Source of the DNA: an uncultured Alphaproteobacteria bacterium
GTDB taxonomy: Bacteria; Pseudomonadota; Alphaproteobacteria; Rs-D84
Assembly: GCA_944392815.1 (NCBI GenBank)
Contig: CALXXY010000006.1
Span: 1-34,711 of the forward strand
DNA: 34,711 nucleotides
Direction: 5' to 3'
Shown here: piece by piece, positions 14,943 to 23,674 of the stretch
How positions within the stretch are numbered: position 1 is the first letter of the stretch
Layout: each line of letters starts with the position of its first letter
The notes under the pieces: model-generated
Databases searched by the model: none
Told to the model about the DNA's origin: nothing
The model's input: the letters and a program-made list of their open reading frames with translations, nothing else
Translations under genes and position numbers: made by a program

Positions 14943-16717
14943 TTTTTATCCCCCAATAAAACACGTATAGTTGCCGCCACCGCGCGTGCAGCCGGGCCAC
15001 TGCCCCCGCTGTGTTCAGTTATCGCGCATACAGCATATCGTGGATTGTCTGTTGGCGCATATCCGACAAATAACCCATGATTACGCATATTCCATTTTAA
15101 TTGTTCGTTGGTTAATACCCCGCTTTCGCGTTCAGCACGTGAAATACTGCGCACCTGGGACGTACCGGTTTTTCCGCCCATACGCGCACCATTTACGTTG
15201 ATTGCACTGCCCGCGGCGGTTCCCCCGCGTTTTGTCACCTGTTCCAGGCCACTTAACACAGCATTAATATTTTTTTGCTGCAATCCCAGATTTTTAAATT
15301 TCGGGACATCGCCGGTTAAAATTAATCGCGGTACAACAACACGATTTGATGCAGTACGCGCCATCATAACGGCCAATTGCAGACAATTTGTTAATATAAA
15401 TCCCTGGCCAATACCAGAAATAATTGTATCACCATGAACCCAGTGATATCCGATTTTTTCTTCTTTCCAATATCTGTCTGGCATGATACCGGGCATTTCG
15501 CGGGATAAAACGCCATTCATATATGTTTCTGTAAATCCCAGTTTAATGGCCATATCTTTTATGGCATCAATACCTATGCGCAACGCCAATTGATAAAAAT
15601 AGATATCGCACGAATGCTTTAACGCGTCACGCAAATTTACCCAACCGTGACCATCGGGCACCCAACAGTGATAACGTCTGTCACCATAATCCCAGTGACC
15701 TGGACAATATATTTTTTCATTTGGTGTAATCGCCCCAGATTCCAACGCAGCCAGCGCAACAACTATTTTGAACGTGGATCCGGGCGGATACAGGCCTTCT
15801 ATCGCCTTGTTCATAAACGGTTTCATAAAATCATTTCGCAGCGACGATAAATATTCGTCTGCGTCATCACTGGAAAATAAATTTGCGTCAAAACTGGGGG
15901 CGGACACCATGGCCAAAATGTCACCATTTTTAATATCCAGCGCAACACCACACCCAGATTTATGTGCCAACAATGCATCATACATAGTGCGCTGGGCGTC
16001 GGCATTTATGGTTGTGCGTACATTTTGCCCAATAACAGGTGCACGAAATTGGGATTTATCTTCGCCGGTCACCCGCCCAACCGCATTTGTAATCATCACA
16101 GTTTGCCCCGGAATTCCGGCCAATTCGTCATTAAACCTGCGTTCCAGACCTGTAATCCCAGTTGTCATAAATGGTGCGTTTGGCACAGGTTCGTCCGGTG
16201 CGCCCACATATCCAAATATTTGTGCGCCGGCCGGCCCCATTTCGTATACGCGTGCAAATCCGCTGCGCACATGCATACCGGGAATATTTTTCGCCTGCAA
16301 CGGGGCCAATTCCGCCCAATTAGAATTTTCGCTGATTAACACAGGTTGAAAACGCGGCTGTTTTTTTATTTGTGCATAAATTCTGTCGACGCGTTTTTTT
16401 GATAATTTTAATTCGTCCGCAACAGTTTTTATAACTTCGTCCAGATTTTCTGTTTCTTCGGGAATAATATATATACGATATATTTTTGTATCGCGCGAAA
16501 TATCCGCCCCAGACGCAGATAAAATACGTCCGCGTTCAGGCATATTAATTTGAATTCGAAATGAGTTATTTTGGCTTTTTTGTGAATATTCGCGATAGTT
16601 AAATAACTGCATTTGCAGCATGCGCAACACCAGCGCAGATGTCAGTATTGCCCCCGCTGTTAAAAACAGCGCACTGCGACGGTCAAAGGTTCGTGCGACT
16701 TCTTTATCTATCATCAC
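14939..16717 (-). CDS. mrdA: Penicillin-binding protein 2 (elongasome transpeptidase)
   Basis: This is a class B PBP that cross-links peptidoglycan during cell elongation. A short cytoplasmic tail and one membrane segment (about residues 16-35) lead into the pedestal domain and then the transpeptidase domain. The catalytic motifs are STFK (Ser near residue 314 within PPGSTFKIV), SCD (near 369, PBP2's version of SxN) and KTGTS (near 516). The 592 aa are normal for PBP2. The gene overlaps mreD by 14 nt upstream and rodA by 4 nt downstream, so PBP2 and RodA are made together. Two adjacent ATGs (codons 1 and 2) are both usable starts. Confidence 0.95.
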   Translation of the reverse strand: MMIDKEVARTFDRRSALFLTAGAILTSALVLRMLQMQLFNYREYSQKSQNNSFRIQINMPERGRILSASGADISRDTKIYRIYIIPEETENLDEVIKTVADELKLSKKRVDRIYAQIKKQPRFQPVLISENSNWAELAPLQAKNIPGMHVRSGFARVYEMGPAGAQIFGYVGAPDEPVPNAPFMTTGITGLERRFNDELAGIPGQTVMITNAVGRVTGEDKSQFRAPVIGQNVRTTINADAQRTMYDALLAHKSGCGVALDIKNGDILAMVSAPSFDANLFSSDDADEYLSSLRNDFMKPFMNKAIEGLYPPGSTFKIVVALAALESGAITPNEKIYCPGHWDYGDRRYHCWVPDGHGWVNLRDALKHSCDIYFYQLALRIGIDAIKDMAIKLGFTETYMNGVLSREMPGIMPDRYWKEEKIGYHWVHGDTIISGIGQGFILTNCLQLAVMMARTASNRVVVPRLILTGDVPKFKNLGLQQKNINAVLSGLEQVTKRGGTAAGSAINVNGARMGGKTGTSQVRSISRAERESGVLTNEQLKWNMRNHGLFVGYAPTDNPRYAVCAITEHSGGSGPAARAVAATIRVLLGDKK

Positions 16718-17165
16718 ACACCCTTTTGATTAATGCAGTAATTGGAATATACAACGTTGACGCCCATGCAAACAGCCATACAGCGCGAATTAAATTCGAC
16801 AAATTAAAACCAAATATAGACAGCACCAATGTTGAAACACCGAAAAACAGCATAAATACATACAATGCATTTTTGTCTGCATGTGTTAAATCAAAAAATG
16901 TTTGAAAACCGTTTATTGCGTAAAACACGCAATACATCACAGTCCAATAAATTAATGTATCGAACCTGTAATCTATTAAAAAACAAAATAATAACGCAAC
17001 CGGTGCAAACCACGGCACAGGCCGTACAAACGAACAATAAAATATGGGAATCATGGCCAAAATACCGGCCGGATTCCAAAACGGCACAGACAACCGCCAC
17101 AGCAAAATTACTGTGATAAATGGGAATGCAGCCCGTAAAAATTGCACCAGTTTATATTTTATCAT
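16704..17165 (-). CDS. mreD: Rod-shape protein MreD
   Basis: This is a small polytopic membrane protein of 153 aa with about five hydrophobic segments and no soluble domain, lying exactly where mreD is expected: after mreC and before mrdA. MreD helps anchor the elongasome in the membrane with MreC and RodA/PBP2. MreD is poorly conserved, so the call rests on size, topology and position. I chose the ATG at 17165, which overlaps mreC by 14 nt. An upstream TTG at 17198 would add 11 residues but is a weaker start. The final 14 nt overlap mrdA. Confidence 0.82.
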   Translation of the reverse strand: MIKYKLVQFLRAAFPFITVILLWRLSVPFWNPAGILAMIPIFYCSFVRPVPWFAPVALLFCFLIDYRFDTLIYWTVMYCVFYAINGFQTFFDLTHADKNALYVFMLFFGVSTLVLSIFGFNLSNLIRAVWLFAWASTLYIPITALIKRVCDDR

Positions 17166-17982
17166 TGTATGTGTTTGGTGTATCAAATTGCAAAACAATC
17201 ACACGTGACAAAGCGCCTGGGCGCGTTATACGTACATCTGATTCATTTATCATATCGCCAACAATAATCCCATTTGGCAAAACCCCGCTGATATTGCTGG
17301 TTATTAATATATCGCCCGCAGATGGTGTAAATTCAGGATTGCTGAACAATCCAACAGTTGGTGTATCGGTGCCATTTCCGCGCAGAAAACCGTAAACCTC
17401 GGACCCGGCAACACGCACGGCGACATTTGTGTTTGAATCAGTTAATGCCCGCACACGTGAAAAATTATCCGCTGTATCGGTTATTACGCCAACCAATGCC
17501 CCACTGGTGGATATAACCACCATACCATTCGATAAACCATGTTTTGCGCCCTTGTTAATAAAAAACGTGCTGTGATGAAATGCGGTATTATCGTATGTAA
17601 TATCAGCCACAACAGCGTTTCTGGGTTGACTGGCCACCAAATCCAGTTCCTGGGTTAATTTTTTATTTTCCGCCACTGCAACATGGCAAATCCCCTGGTC
17701 ACGCAGTGCGTCGGCCAATTGCGCGCGTAATTCGGCATTTTCAGCGCGTAAATTGGACAATTCACGTATATTATCAATACCCGCCCCAACCGCGCGCACA
17801 GGCCATGTAATTACGTCGCCCACCCAATTGGCCACAGGCAACACAATATGTCCCAACCCATTCATAATGGCATAATCGGGCTTTGCAATCATAATGTAAA
17901 TAAACAACACAGGCAACACCGCGGCGGCGGCAGCGGATTTAATAATTTGACGTAATCTGGCGGACAGTTTATTTTGGTTCAT
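17152..17982 (-). CDS. mreC: Rod-shape determining protein MreC
   Basis: The 276-aa bitopic protein has one membrane segment (about residues 18-34), a coiled coil rich in Leu/Ala/Glu (about 70-98, with LRAENAELRAQLADAL) and the double beta-barrel periplasmic domain. The latter shows family patterns such as INKGAKHGLSNGMVV and GVLPNGIIVGDM. MreC links the cytoplasmic MreB filament to PBP2/RodA. It is the first gene of a seven-gene operon, and mreB, its usual upstream partner, is absent: upstream is the divergent rpmI. No strong Shine-Dalgarno is seen before the ATG. A perfect TTGACA lies at 18051-18046 on this strand, but I found no good matching -10. Confidence 0.93.
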   Translation of the reverse strand: MNQNKLSARLRQIIKSAAAAAVLPVLFIYIMIAKPDYAIMNGLGHIVLPVANWVGDVITWPVRAVGAGIDNIRELSNLRAENAELRAQLADALRDQGICHVAVAENKKLTQELDLVASQPRNAVVADITYDNTAFHHSTFFINKGAKHGLSNGMVVISTSGALVGVITDTADNFSRVRALTDSNTNVAVRVAGSEVYGFLRGNGTDTPTVGLFSNPEFTPSAGDILITSNISGVLPNGIIVGDMINESDVRITRPGALSRVIVLQFDTPNTYNDKI

Positions 17983-18026
17983 CGGGCATAAGTGTAGACA
18001 CTAAAATCCAGATATTCAATAAAAAC

Positions 18027-18054
18027 TTGATTTTTCATTTAATTATGTCAAAAT
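18027..18054 (+). promoter_or_regulatory. Putative promoter of rpmI-rplT
   Basis: TTGATT (18027-18032), a 16-bp spacer and CAAAAT (18049-18054) form the box pair. The -35 continues as TTGATTTTTCA, identical over 11 bases to the rpmJ promoter. The -10 is weaker than at rpmJ. Confidence 0.45.
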
Positions 18055-18079
18055 AGCCCACGTGTTAAACAAACCGAAA

Positions 18080-18096
18080 TGGCAATGGCATTGCCA
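18080..18096 (+). promoter_or_regulatory. Small leader hairpin before rpmI
   Basis: TGGCAA (18080-18085) pairs with TTGCCA (18091-18096) around a 5-nt loop, 24 nt before the rpmI ATG. It could be part of an L20 autoregulatory site as known in other bacteria, but the match has not been tested. Confidence 0.35.
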
Positions 18097-18120
18097 TCAG
18101 GGAAATGAAAAGAGGTAAAA

Positions 18121-18324
18121 ATGCCAAAATTAAAAACAAAATCGTACTTGAAAAAGCGCGCATCTATGACTGCGACCGGTAAAATCCGTGTTGCCAGAAA
18201 TGCTCACAAAAAATTGTTGCGTCACAAATCCAAACGTGCAAATAACGCTGGGTCAAAACCGCAATATTTAAATGATAACATGACGGGACAGGCAAAAATC
18301 TTGGCCCCATATGGTTTGAAATAA
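18121..18324 (+). CDS. rpmI: Ribosomal protein bL35
   Basis: A 67-aa basic protein begins MPKLKTKSYLKKR, with the family pattern of Lys-rich N-terminus, GKIRVARNAHKKLLRHKS and a closing segment that in other species reads KRLLPYA (here AKILAPYGLK). bL35 is a 50S subunit protein. An AGAGGT Shine-Dalgarno lies 6 nt before the start, and rplT follows after 15 nt. infC, which often precedes rpmI, is absent, so initiation factor 3 is encoded elsewhere and the rpmI-rplT pair has its own promoter. Confidence 0.95.
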   Translation: MPKLKTKSYLKKRASMTATGKIRVARNAHKKLLRHKSKRANNAGSKPQYLNDNMTGQAKILAPYGLK

Positions 18325-18339
18325 TAAAAGGGGGCAATT

Positions 18340-18708
18340 ATGGCAAGGGTTAAACGCGGAACAACCGTTAAACAAAAACACAATAAAATATTGGCACGGG
18401 CCAAAGGTTATCTGGGCCGTCATCATTCGACATATCGTGCCGCCCGTGAAAAAACTGAAAAAGCGGGCCAGTACGCATATCGCGATCGTCGCGTGAAAAA
18501 ACGTGAATTTCGCGGTTTGTGGATTGTTCGTATTAATGCAGCCGTGCGCAGCAATGGTATGACATACAGCCAGTTTATGAATGGCCTGAAAAAGGCCGGC
18601 GTTGCATTGGACAGAAAAGTTCTGGCCGAAATGGCATATGCTGGTGACGCAAATTTCACAAAATTGGTTGAAACAGCAAAACGATTTATCGCCGCAGACG
18701 CTAAATAA
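18340..18708 (+). CDS. rplT: Ribosomal protein bL20
   Basis: The 122-aa protein starts MARVKRGT and has the conserved stretch [28 protein letters not shown], then [22 protein letters not shown], all characteristic of bL20. It binds 23S rRNA early in 50S assembly and in several bacteria represses its own operon. The length is slightly above the usual 117-119 aa. A GGGGG ribosome binding site lies 10 nt before the ATG. A 12-bp terminator hairpin follows the stop by about 30 nt and lies just before pheS. Confidence 0.97.
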   Translation: MARVKRGTTVKQKHNKILARAKGYLGRHHSTYRAAREKTEKAGQYAYRDRRVKKREFRGLWIVRINAAVRSNGMTYSQFMNGLKKAGVALDRKVLAEMAYAGDANFTKLVETAKRFIAADAK

Positions 18709-18740
18709 GGCCTTGGCGGCAGGTATTTTATTTTGTATTA

Positions 18741-18770
18741 TAAAAGCCGTCACATGACGGCTTTTATGTA
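18741..18770 (+). terminator. Terminator between rplT and pheS
   Basis: A 12-bp perfect stem (18741-18752 with 18755-18766) ends in a CTTTTATG tail. It is placed 21 nt upstream of the pheS ATG, so any read-through from rplT would feed pheST; the T-run is short. Confidence 0.7.
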
Positions 18771-18790
18771 TTAAATAACGGGGTAATGTT

Positions 18791-19738
18791 ATGCAGGAAC
18801 AAATAAAAAACATTAATACACTGGAAGAATTACAATCATTGTACACGGCAACGTTTGGCAAAAACGGTACTATGACGGCCAAACTGAAAAATATGAAAAA
18901 TCTGGACAATGACGCGCGCGCGGAATTAAATCGTGAAAATACAGAACTGCGTGAATTGTTTAAAACGCGCCAGACGGAAATCGAAAACGCGGTCATGATG
19001 GCGGCACTGCAATCACAAAAATTGGACGTGACATTGGCGCCATTGCCTGAAAATCGTGGGACATTGCACCCGTTAACGCAAACATTGGCGGACGTATCGT
19101 CGATTTTGGAATCGTTTGGATATACAATGTGGACCGGACCCGAGGTCGAAGATGATTGGCATAATTTCACGGCATTAAATACCCCGGAATATCACCCTGC
19201 CCGTGATATGCAGGACACGTTTTTCCTGGAAAACGGCAATGTTATGCGTACGCAAACATCTGCGATTCAAATCCGCAGCATGGAAAAAATTGGTGCGCCA
19301 ATAAAAATGTTTGGTATTGGTGCCACATATCGCAAGGAAATGGACGCCACCCACAGCCCCATGTTTCATCAGATAGAGGGCCTGTACATAGATAAAAATA
19401 TAACTATGTCTGATTTGATTGCGGACGTACGTGAATTTTTGAAACGCTTTTTTGAAATGGACGATGTGAAATTGCGTATTCGTCCATCGTATTTCCCATT
19501 CACAGAACCCAGCATAGAAATAGATTTAATGTGGCAAAACAAAAAATGGCTGGAAATTATGGGGGCCGGCATGGTGCACCCGAATGTTTTGCGTAATTGC
19601 AATATTAATCCAGACGAATACCAGGGCTTTGCATTTGGATTTGGTTGGGACAGATTGGCGATGTTAAAATATGGTCTGAACGATATACGTCAATTTTATG
19701 ATGGCGATGTGCGCTGGCTGAAAAATACAGGTTTTTAA
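18791..19738 (+). CDS. pheS: Phenylalanyl-tRNA synthetase alpha subunit
   Basis: This class II catalytic subunit charges tRNA-Phe as an alpha2-beta2 enzyme with PheT. Motif 2 is in GATYRKEMDATHSPMFHQIEG, and motif 3 is in GFGWDRLAMLKYG near the end, followed by the conserved DIRQFYDGDVRWL. A short N-terminal coiled coil (about 1-75) contacts tRNA. At 315 aa it is slightly shorter than E. coli PheS (327), with the shortening in the coiled coil. The start has a weak GGGGTAA ribosome binding site. pheT follows after 15 nt. Confidence 0.97.
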   Translation: MQEQIKNINTLEELQSLYTATFGKNGTMTAKLKNMKNLDNDARAELNRENTELRELFKTRQTEIENAVMMAALQSQKLDVTLAPLPENRGTLHPLTQTLADVSSILESFGYTMWTGPEVEDDWHNFTALNTPEYHPARDMQDTFFLENGNVMRTQTSAIQIRSMEKIGAPIKMFGIGATYRKEMDATHSPMFHQIEGLYIDKNITMSDLIADVREFLKRFFEMDDVKLRIRPSYFPFTEPSIEIDLMWQNKKWLEIMGAGMVHPNVLRNCNINPDEYQGFAFGFGWDRLAMLKYGLNDIRQFYDGDVRWLKNTGF

Positions 19739-19753
19739 TCGGGGGATAATAAA

Positions 19754-22057
19754 ATGAAATGGACATATGATTGGTTAACTGATTATTTAAAAACAGATTG
19801 CACGGCCGAGCAAATCGCCGATACATTGACACGCACCGGACTCGAGGTCGAAGATTTATCCGCACCAATCGCCCCGATTGCGGCAAAAATTGTTGAATGC
19901 AATCCAATGCCCAACAGCGATCATTTGCATATATTAATGGTTGATGATGGCACCGACACTTTGCGCCAGGTTGTCTGTGGCGCACCAAACGCACGTGTTG
20001 GATTAATATCTGCGTTGGCGTTGCCGGGTTGTGTGATTCAGGGCAATGAAATTCGTGCCGGAAAATTGCGTGGCGTTATGTCAAATGGCATGATGTGCAG
20101 TGCCGCTGAATTGGGTACGGGCGACGACAACAGTGGTATTATCGAATTGGATAAAAATACACCAATCGGCACGCCTGTTGTAAATGTGGAAACAGTATTT
20201 GATGCAGGCATCACCCCAAACCGTCCAGATTATCTGGCTGTGCGCGGCATTGCGCGTGATTTGTCTGCGTGTGGGGCCGGCGAATACATTGTACCGAACG
20301 ATGAATTATTAACACCGGTTAAATCGGCACGTGCTGTGCATATTAAAACGGACAAATGCCCTGTGTATCAGTTCTGTGAAATCCACGGAATTACGGTCAC
20401 GGACAGCAATCCAAAAATAAAATCACGACTGATGGCGATTGGTATTAATCCGAAAAATGCGCCCGTGGACACAACGAATTATATTTGCTATGACATGGCG
20501 CAGCCCATGCATTGCTTTGACGCGGACGAAATAGTTGGCGACATTACTGTACGTATGGCAACGCCCGGGGAACAATTCACAGACCTGTTTGGCGCAACCC
20601 ACGAATTAATTGATACAGATATGGTAATTGCTGACGAACGCGGCATATTGGCGTTGGCTGGTGTTGTTGGCGGTGCACGTGGCATGACAACCGACAAAAC
20701 CAAAAATATTATTTTGGAAAGTGCATATTTTAATCCTGTATCAGTGCGTAAAACATCAAAACGTTTGGGGATATCAACAGATTCATCATATCGTTATGAA
20801 CGCGGTATTGACCCAACAATCACAGGAATCGCACTGTCCCGCGCGGCTGGTATAATTATGGACGTGTGTGGCGGAACGATTGTCGGCACAGGAATCGGTG
20901 GTGAAATTCCATGTGCAACGCATGAAATTGAATATACACCTGATTTATTTGAATGTAAAACAGGCGTTAATATGCCCGCGCAAACCCAGCGTGAAATATT
21001 ACAAAAACTGGGATTTGATATTCGTGAATCAAATCAAGTGTGGTACATCACACCACGGCCTGCGCGCGTAGATGTCGTGATTGCTGAAAATATAGTATCT
21101 GAATTAATTCGTATATATGGATACGATAATATTGCGCGCGTCGCTGTGCATAAACCATCTGACAGTGCCGCACATCATGATTATTATATTAACACCAAAC
21201 GTGAATTGGCCGCCCGTGGTTTGAACGAGGTTAAATCATTCGGATTCGGCAATTCCAAAACAGAATCATTGCTGTCGGACGCGCCAATTGTAAAAATTGC
21301 AAATCCAATTGTGAACGACATGGATACAGCGCGAAATACTCTGTTGGGCAATATGCTGGAATTCGTACGCAATAATGAAAAACGTGGATACCCAGATTTA
21401 AATTTATTTGAATTGGGTACAGTGTTTGATGGTGACGCGCCCGGGGCACAACACACACAAATCTGCATTGTGCGCACGGGTGACACGGCCCCACGTCATT
21501 GGACTGGGCGCAATCGTGCCAGCGATATATATGATGTGAAATCAGATTTAATTGCATTGTTGCACGGTCAAAATTTCACAGTCACAACTGATAATCCGCC
21601 ACGTTGGGCGCACCCATTCAGATACGGTGCCATATACCAGGGCAAAGGTAAAATTGCTGAATTCGGCGAATTATCACCAATTGTTGCACATGCGTTGAAA
21701 ATTAAAACACGCGTAAATGTTGCAATCGTTGAAAATGCAGACAATTTGCCGTCTGCGCGCAAAGTGCACGATCCCATATTATCGGAATTTCAACCGATAA
21801 CACGCGATTTTGCATTTATTGTGGACACAGATACCCCGGCCGAAAAATTAACATCTGTGGCACGCGGCACAGATGCGCGTATATCGGACGTGGTTGTATT
21901 TGATGCGTTTGATTTACAGAACGGTAAAAAATCCATCGCGTTTACAATAACTATTACGCCGATGGAAAAAATGTCTGATTCTGATTTACAGAATTTGCAA
22001 ACAAACGTTATCGCGAACGTAGAAAAAAAATGCAACGCACAAATCCGCGATAAATAG
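19754..22057 (+). CDS. pheT: Phenylalanyl-tRNA synthetase beta subunit
   Basis: The 767-aa protein has the standard PheT order: N-terminal strand, an EMAP-II/OB-type tRNA-binding domain (residues 43-140, with VCGAPN and NGMMCSAAELG), then the B3/B4 editing region, B5, the catalytic-like core and a C-terminal ferredoxin-fold anticodon-binding domain (from about 675, starting SEFQPITRDFAF). The tRNA-binding domain matters here because a closely similar one is attached to MetG in this window. The gene follows pheS, and GGGGGA lies 8 nt before the start. It ends 9 nt before a large hairpin leading to the outer membrane protein gene, with no terminator visible. Confidence 0.97.
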   Translation: MKWTYDWLTDYLKTDCTAEQIADTLTRTGLEVEDLSAPIAPIAAKIVECNPMPNSDHLHILMVDDGTDTLRQVVCGAPNARVGLISALALPGCVIQGNEIRAGKLRGVMSNGMMCSAAELGTGDDNSGIIELDKNTPIGTPVVNVETVFDAGITPNRPDYLAVRGIARDLSACGAGEYIVPNDELLTPVKSARAVHIKTDKCPVYQFCEIHGITVTDSNPKIKSRLMAIGINPKNAPVDTTNYICYDMAQPMHCFDADEIVGDITVRMATPGEQFTDLFGATHELIDTDMVIADERGILALAGVVGGARGMTTDKTKNIILESAYFNPVSVRKTSKRLGISTDSSYRYERGIDPTITGIALSRAAGIIMDVCGGTIVGTGIGGEIPCATHEIEYTPDLFECKTGVNMPAQTQREILQKLGFDIRESNQVWYITPRPARVDVVIAENIVSELIRIYGYDNIARVAVHKPSDSAAHHDYYINTKRELAARGLNEVKSFGFGNSKTESLLSDAPIVKIANPIVNDMDTARNTLLGNMLEFVRNNEKRGYPDLNLFELGTVFDGDAPGAQHTQICIVRTGDTAPRHWTGRNRASDIYDVKSDLIALLHGQNFTVTTDNPPRWAHPFRYGAIYQGKGKIAEFGELSPIVAHALKIKTRVNVAIVENADNLPSARKVHDPILSEFQPITRDFAFIVDTDTPAEKLTSVARGTDARISDVVVFDAFDLQNGKKSIAFTITITPMEKMSDSDLQNLQTNVIANVEKKCNAQIRDK

Positions 22058-22066
22058 GGATTCTTG

Positions 22067-22115
22067 CCTGTTGTATATATGCGATATGCTCGATATATTG
22101 CAAATATACAACAGG
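22067..22115 (+). promoter_or_regulatory. 20-bp leader hairpin overlapping the ribosome binding site
   Basis: Arms 22067-22078 and 22104-22115 pair perfectly over 12 bp. After one A-A mismatch (22079/22103) another 8 bp follow (22080-22087 with 22095-22102, including one G-U at 22083/22099), closing on a 7-nt loop. The 3' arm ends inside the AGGGGGG Shine-Dalgarno (22113-22119), 9 nt before the TTG start. No T-run follows, so it is not a terminator. The G-U pair would be A-C on the other strand, supporting a plus-strand RNA. It probably controls translation or stability of the outer membrane protein mRNA. Confidence 0.75.
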
Positions 22116-22124
22116 GGGGAAAAA

Positions 22125-22859
22125 TTGAAAAAATATTTATTTTTAATTCCAGCAATATTTGCATGCGCACCAGCAATCGCAAATGATATGAATCCGTATT
22201 TTAAATTAATGCTGACGGGGTCAGTTGTAAACAACGATTTAAATGTTGTTGGCGATTATTCGTTTGGCGGCGTGACGCATTATATAAACACTATGTCAGA
22301 TGACACGCACAGTGACTTTGCATTTGGTGTAAATACCGGATTTGGTGTAAAAATGGATTTGCCATGCGGCGGCGCATTACGTATGGATTTAACATTTGAT
22401 TGGACGGCCGATGCCACAGACAATAATGATTTTGATTTTGCAGTAAAAACACCATATACACATAATTTCGAATCGACTACATCTATGTACGATATTATGT
22501 TGAATATGTATTACGATTTTACAAATCGCAGTCCATTCACACCATTTATTATGGCGGGCCTGGGTTATGGTCATATGAAAATAGAAACTTTGACCACAGG
22601 CACAATCAAATCACCGGGTGATTTGAATATCGCGACCGACATGAAATCTGATAATTTTATATGGAATATTGGCGCGGGCGTGTCATACAGAATGTCTGAT
22701 AATATATCAATTGATTTGATGTACAGATACACAGATTACCAGGACACAAATAAAAATATGTCGTTAATGGTACTGGGCCTGGGGGCACCAATGATGGTTG
22801 ACGCAGATTTCGACGTCAGCAAACATGAATTTATGCTGGGTATGCGATACGCATTTTAA
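22125..22859 (+). CDS. Outer membrane beta-barrel protein (paralogue 1)
   Basis: The 244-aa protein has a cleavable signal peptide (KKYLFLIPAIFACAPAIA, cleavage near residue 19) and a predicted eight-stranded barrel with many alternating aromatic residues. It ends in YAF, the C-terminal phenylalanine of BAM substrates. The pattern PFIMAGLGYGH...DNFIWNIGAGVSY...DLMYRYTDY is that of small OmpA-like/opacity-type surface antigens. I chose TTG at 22125 as the start. The AGGGGGG ribosome binding site is correctly spaced for it, the signal peptide begins there, and the convergent paralogue has exactly the same length from its own start. An ATG-type frame beginning at 22071 would include the hairpin and lacks similarity. 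Role: surface protein, possibly host contact; no porin function can be assigned. Confidence 0.85.
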   Translation: MKKYLFLIPAIFACAPAIANDMNPYFKLMLTGSVVNNDLNVVGDYSFGGVTHYINTMSDDTHSDFAFGVNTGFGVKMDLPCGGALRMDLTFDWTADATDNNDFDFAVKTPYTHNFESTTSMYDIMLNMYYDFTNRSPFTPFIMAGLGYGHMKIETLTTGTIKSPGDLNIATDMKSDNFIWNIGAGVSYRMSDNISIDLMYRYTDYQDTNKNMSLMVLGLGAPMMVDADFDVSKHEFMLGMRYAF

Positions 22860-22862
22860 CAT

Positions 22863-22895
22863 AAAAAACACCGGTAAATACCGGTGTTTTTTTTT
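22863..22895. terminator. Bidirectional terminator between the two outer membrane protein genes
   Basis: A 14-bp stem (22863-22876 with 22879-22892) has A and T runs flanking on both strands. It ends both convergent genes. Confidence 0.88.
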
Positions 22896-22914
22896 ACCAC
22901 AAGGATACAGGTAT

Positions 22915-23649
22915 TTAAAATGTATACCGTGCACCCAACATGAATTCATGTGTTGCGATATCGAAATCGGCATCGACTGGCAAAATTGCTTTCAACCCAA
23001 TGATGTTTAATTCGCCATTTGCGTCCACTGAACCATAGTTTGTATAACGATACATCAAATCAATGGCCAGGTTTTCTGTTAATTCATACGCAACACCGGC
23101 ACCAACGCCCCATACGAAATTATCGGCATTAATATCTTTGGAAATATCAATGACACCATAGTCTGATATACCCGCAGCAGCGGTACTCAGTGCGATGTGT
23201 CCATACCCCAATCCCGCGGTCAGGAACGGCACAAAACTGGTTCCTGTGTCAAAATCATAATACAGGTTAAACATTACATCATACAGTGATGTTGTTGATT
23301 CGAAATTATGCACATACGGCTTTTTTACTTCAAAATAGAAATCATTGCCGTCTGTTGCATCAGATTTCCAATCGAACGCAAATTCACCACGCAGTGCACC
23401 ATAGCCCAAATCCAGTTTTGCACCAATTGCCGCATTTGCGCCAAATGCAAAATCACTGTGTGTTTCATCGGCCAGGGTGTTCACATAATGCGAAACGCCA
23501 CTGGACGAATAATCGGAAATAACCGTCATATCGTTATTCACCACGGAACCAGTCAGACGCAGTGCAGCATATGGACTGATTTCAAATGCCATCGCAGGCG
23601 CGCTGGCCATTGCAACACCCATACCGATCAAAGCAAATGATTTTTTCAT
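22915..23649 (-). CDS. Outer membrane beta-barrel protein (paralogue 2)
   Basis: The 244-aa protein is a clear paralogue of the gene facing it. Shared blocks include LTGSVVNND, THSDFAFG, HNFESTTS, AGLGYGH, IDLMYRYT and VDADFD near the end. A signal peptide ends at APAMA (about residue 21), and the last residue is Phe. The start at 23649 (MKKSFALIG) has AAGGGG 7 nt upstream; the 11-codon extension to 23682 has no support. The gene sits behind a roughly 200-nt structured leader with its own promoter. Because codons have diverged while length is identical, the duplication is old and length is under constraint. Function is as for paralogue 1: surface barrel, specific role unknown. Confidence 0.87.
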   Translation of the reverse strand: MKKSFALIGMGVAMASAPAMAFEISPYAALRLTGSVVNNDMTVISDYSSSGVSHYVNTLADETHSDFAFGANAAIGAKLDLGYGALRGEFAFDWKSDATDGNDFYFEVKKPYVHNFESTTSLYDVMFNLYYDFDTGTSFVPFLTAGLGYGHIALSTAAAGISDYGVIDISKDINADNFVWGVGAGVAYELTENLAIDLMYRYTNYGSVDANGELNIIGLKAILPVDADFDIATHEFMLGARYTF

Positions 23650-23674
23650 GTTTAACCCCTTGTTTTGTATTTTG

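Noticed and set aside
18268..19170. 300-codon minus-strand frame over rplT and pheS
   Set aside because: It lies antisense to two certain genes and has low-complexity Ser/Cys/Phe-rich composition with no family motifs.
22071..22124. Longer start of outer membrane paralogue 1
   Set aside because: It would place a hairpin-coding stretch before the signal peptide; the TTG at 22125 gives a clean signal peptide and the same length as the paralogue.
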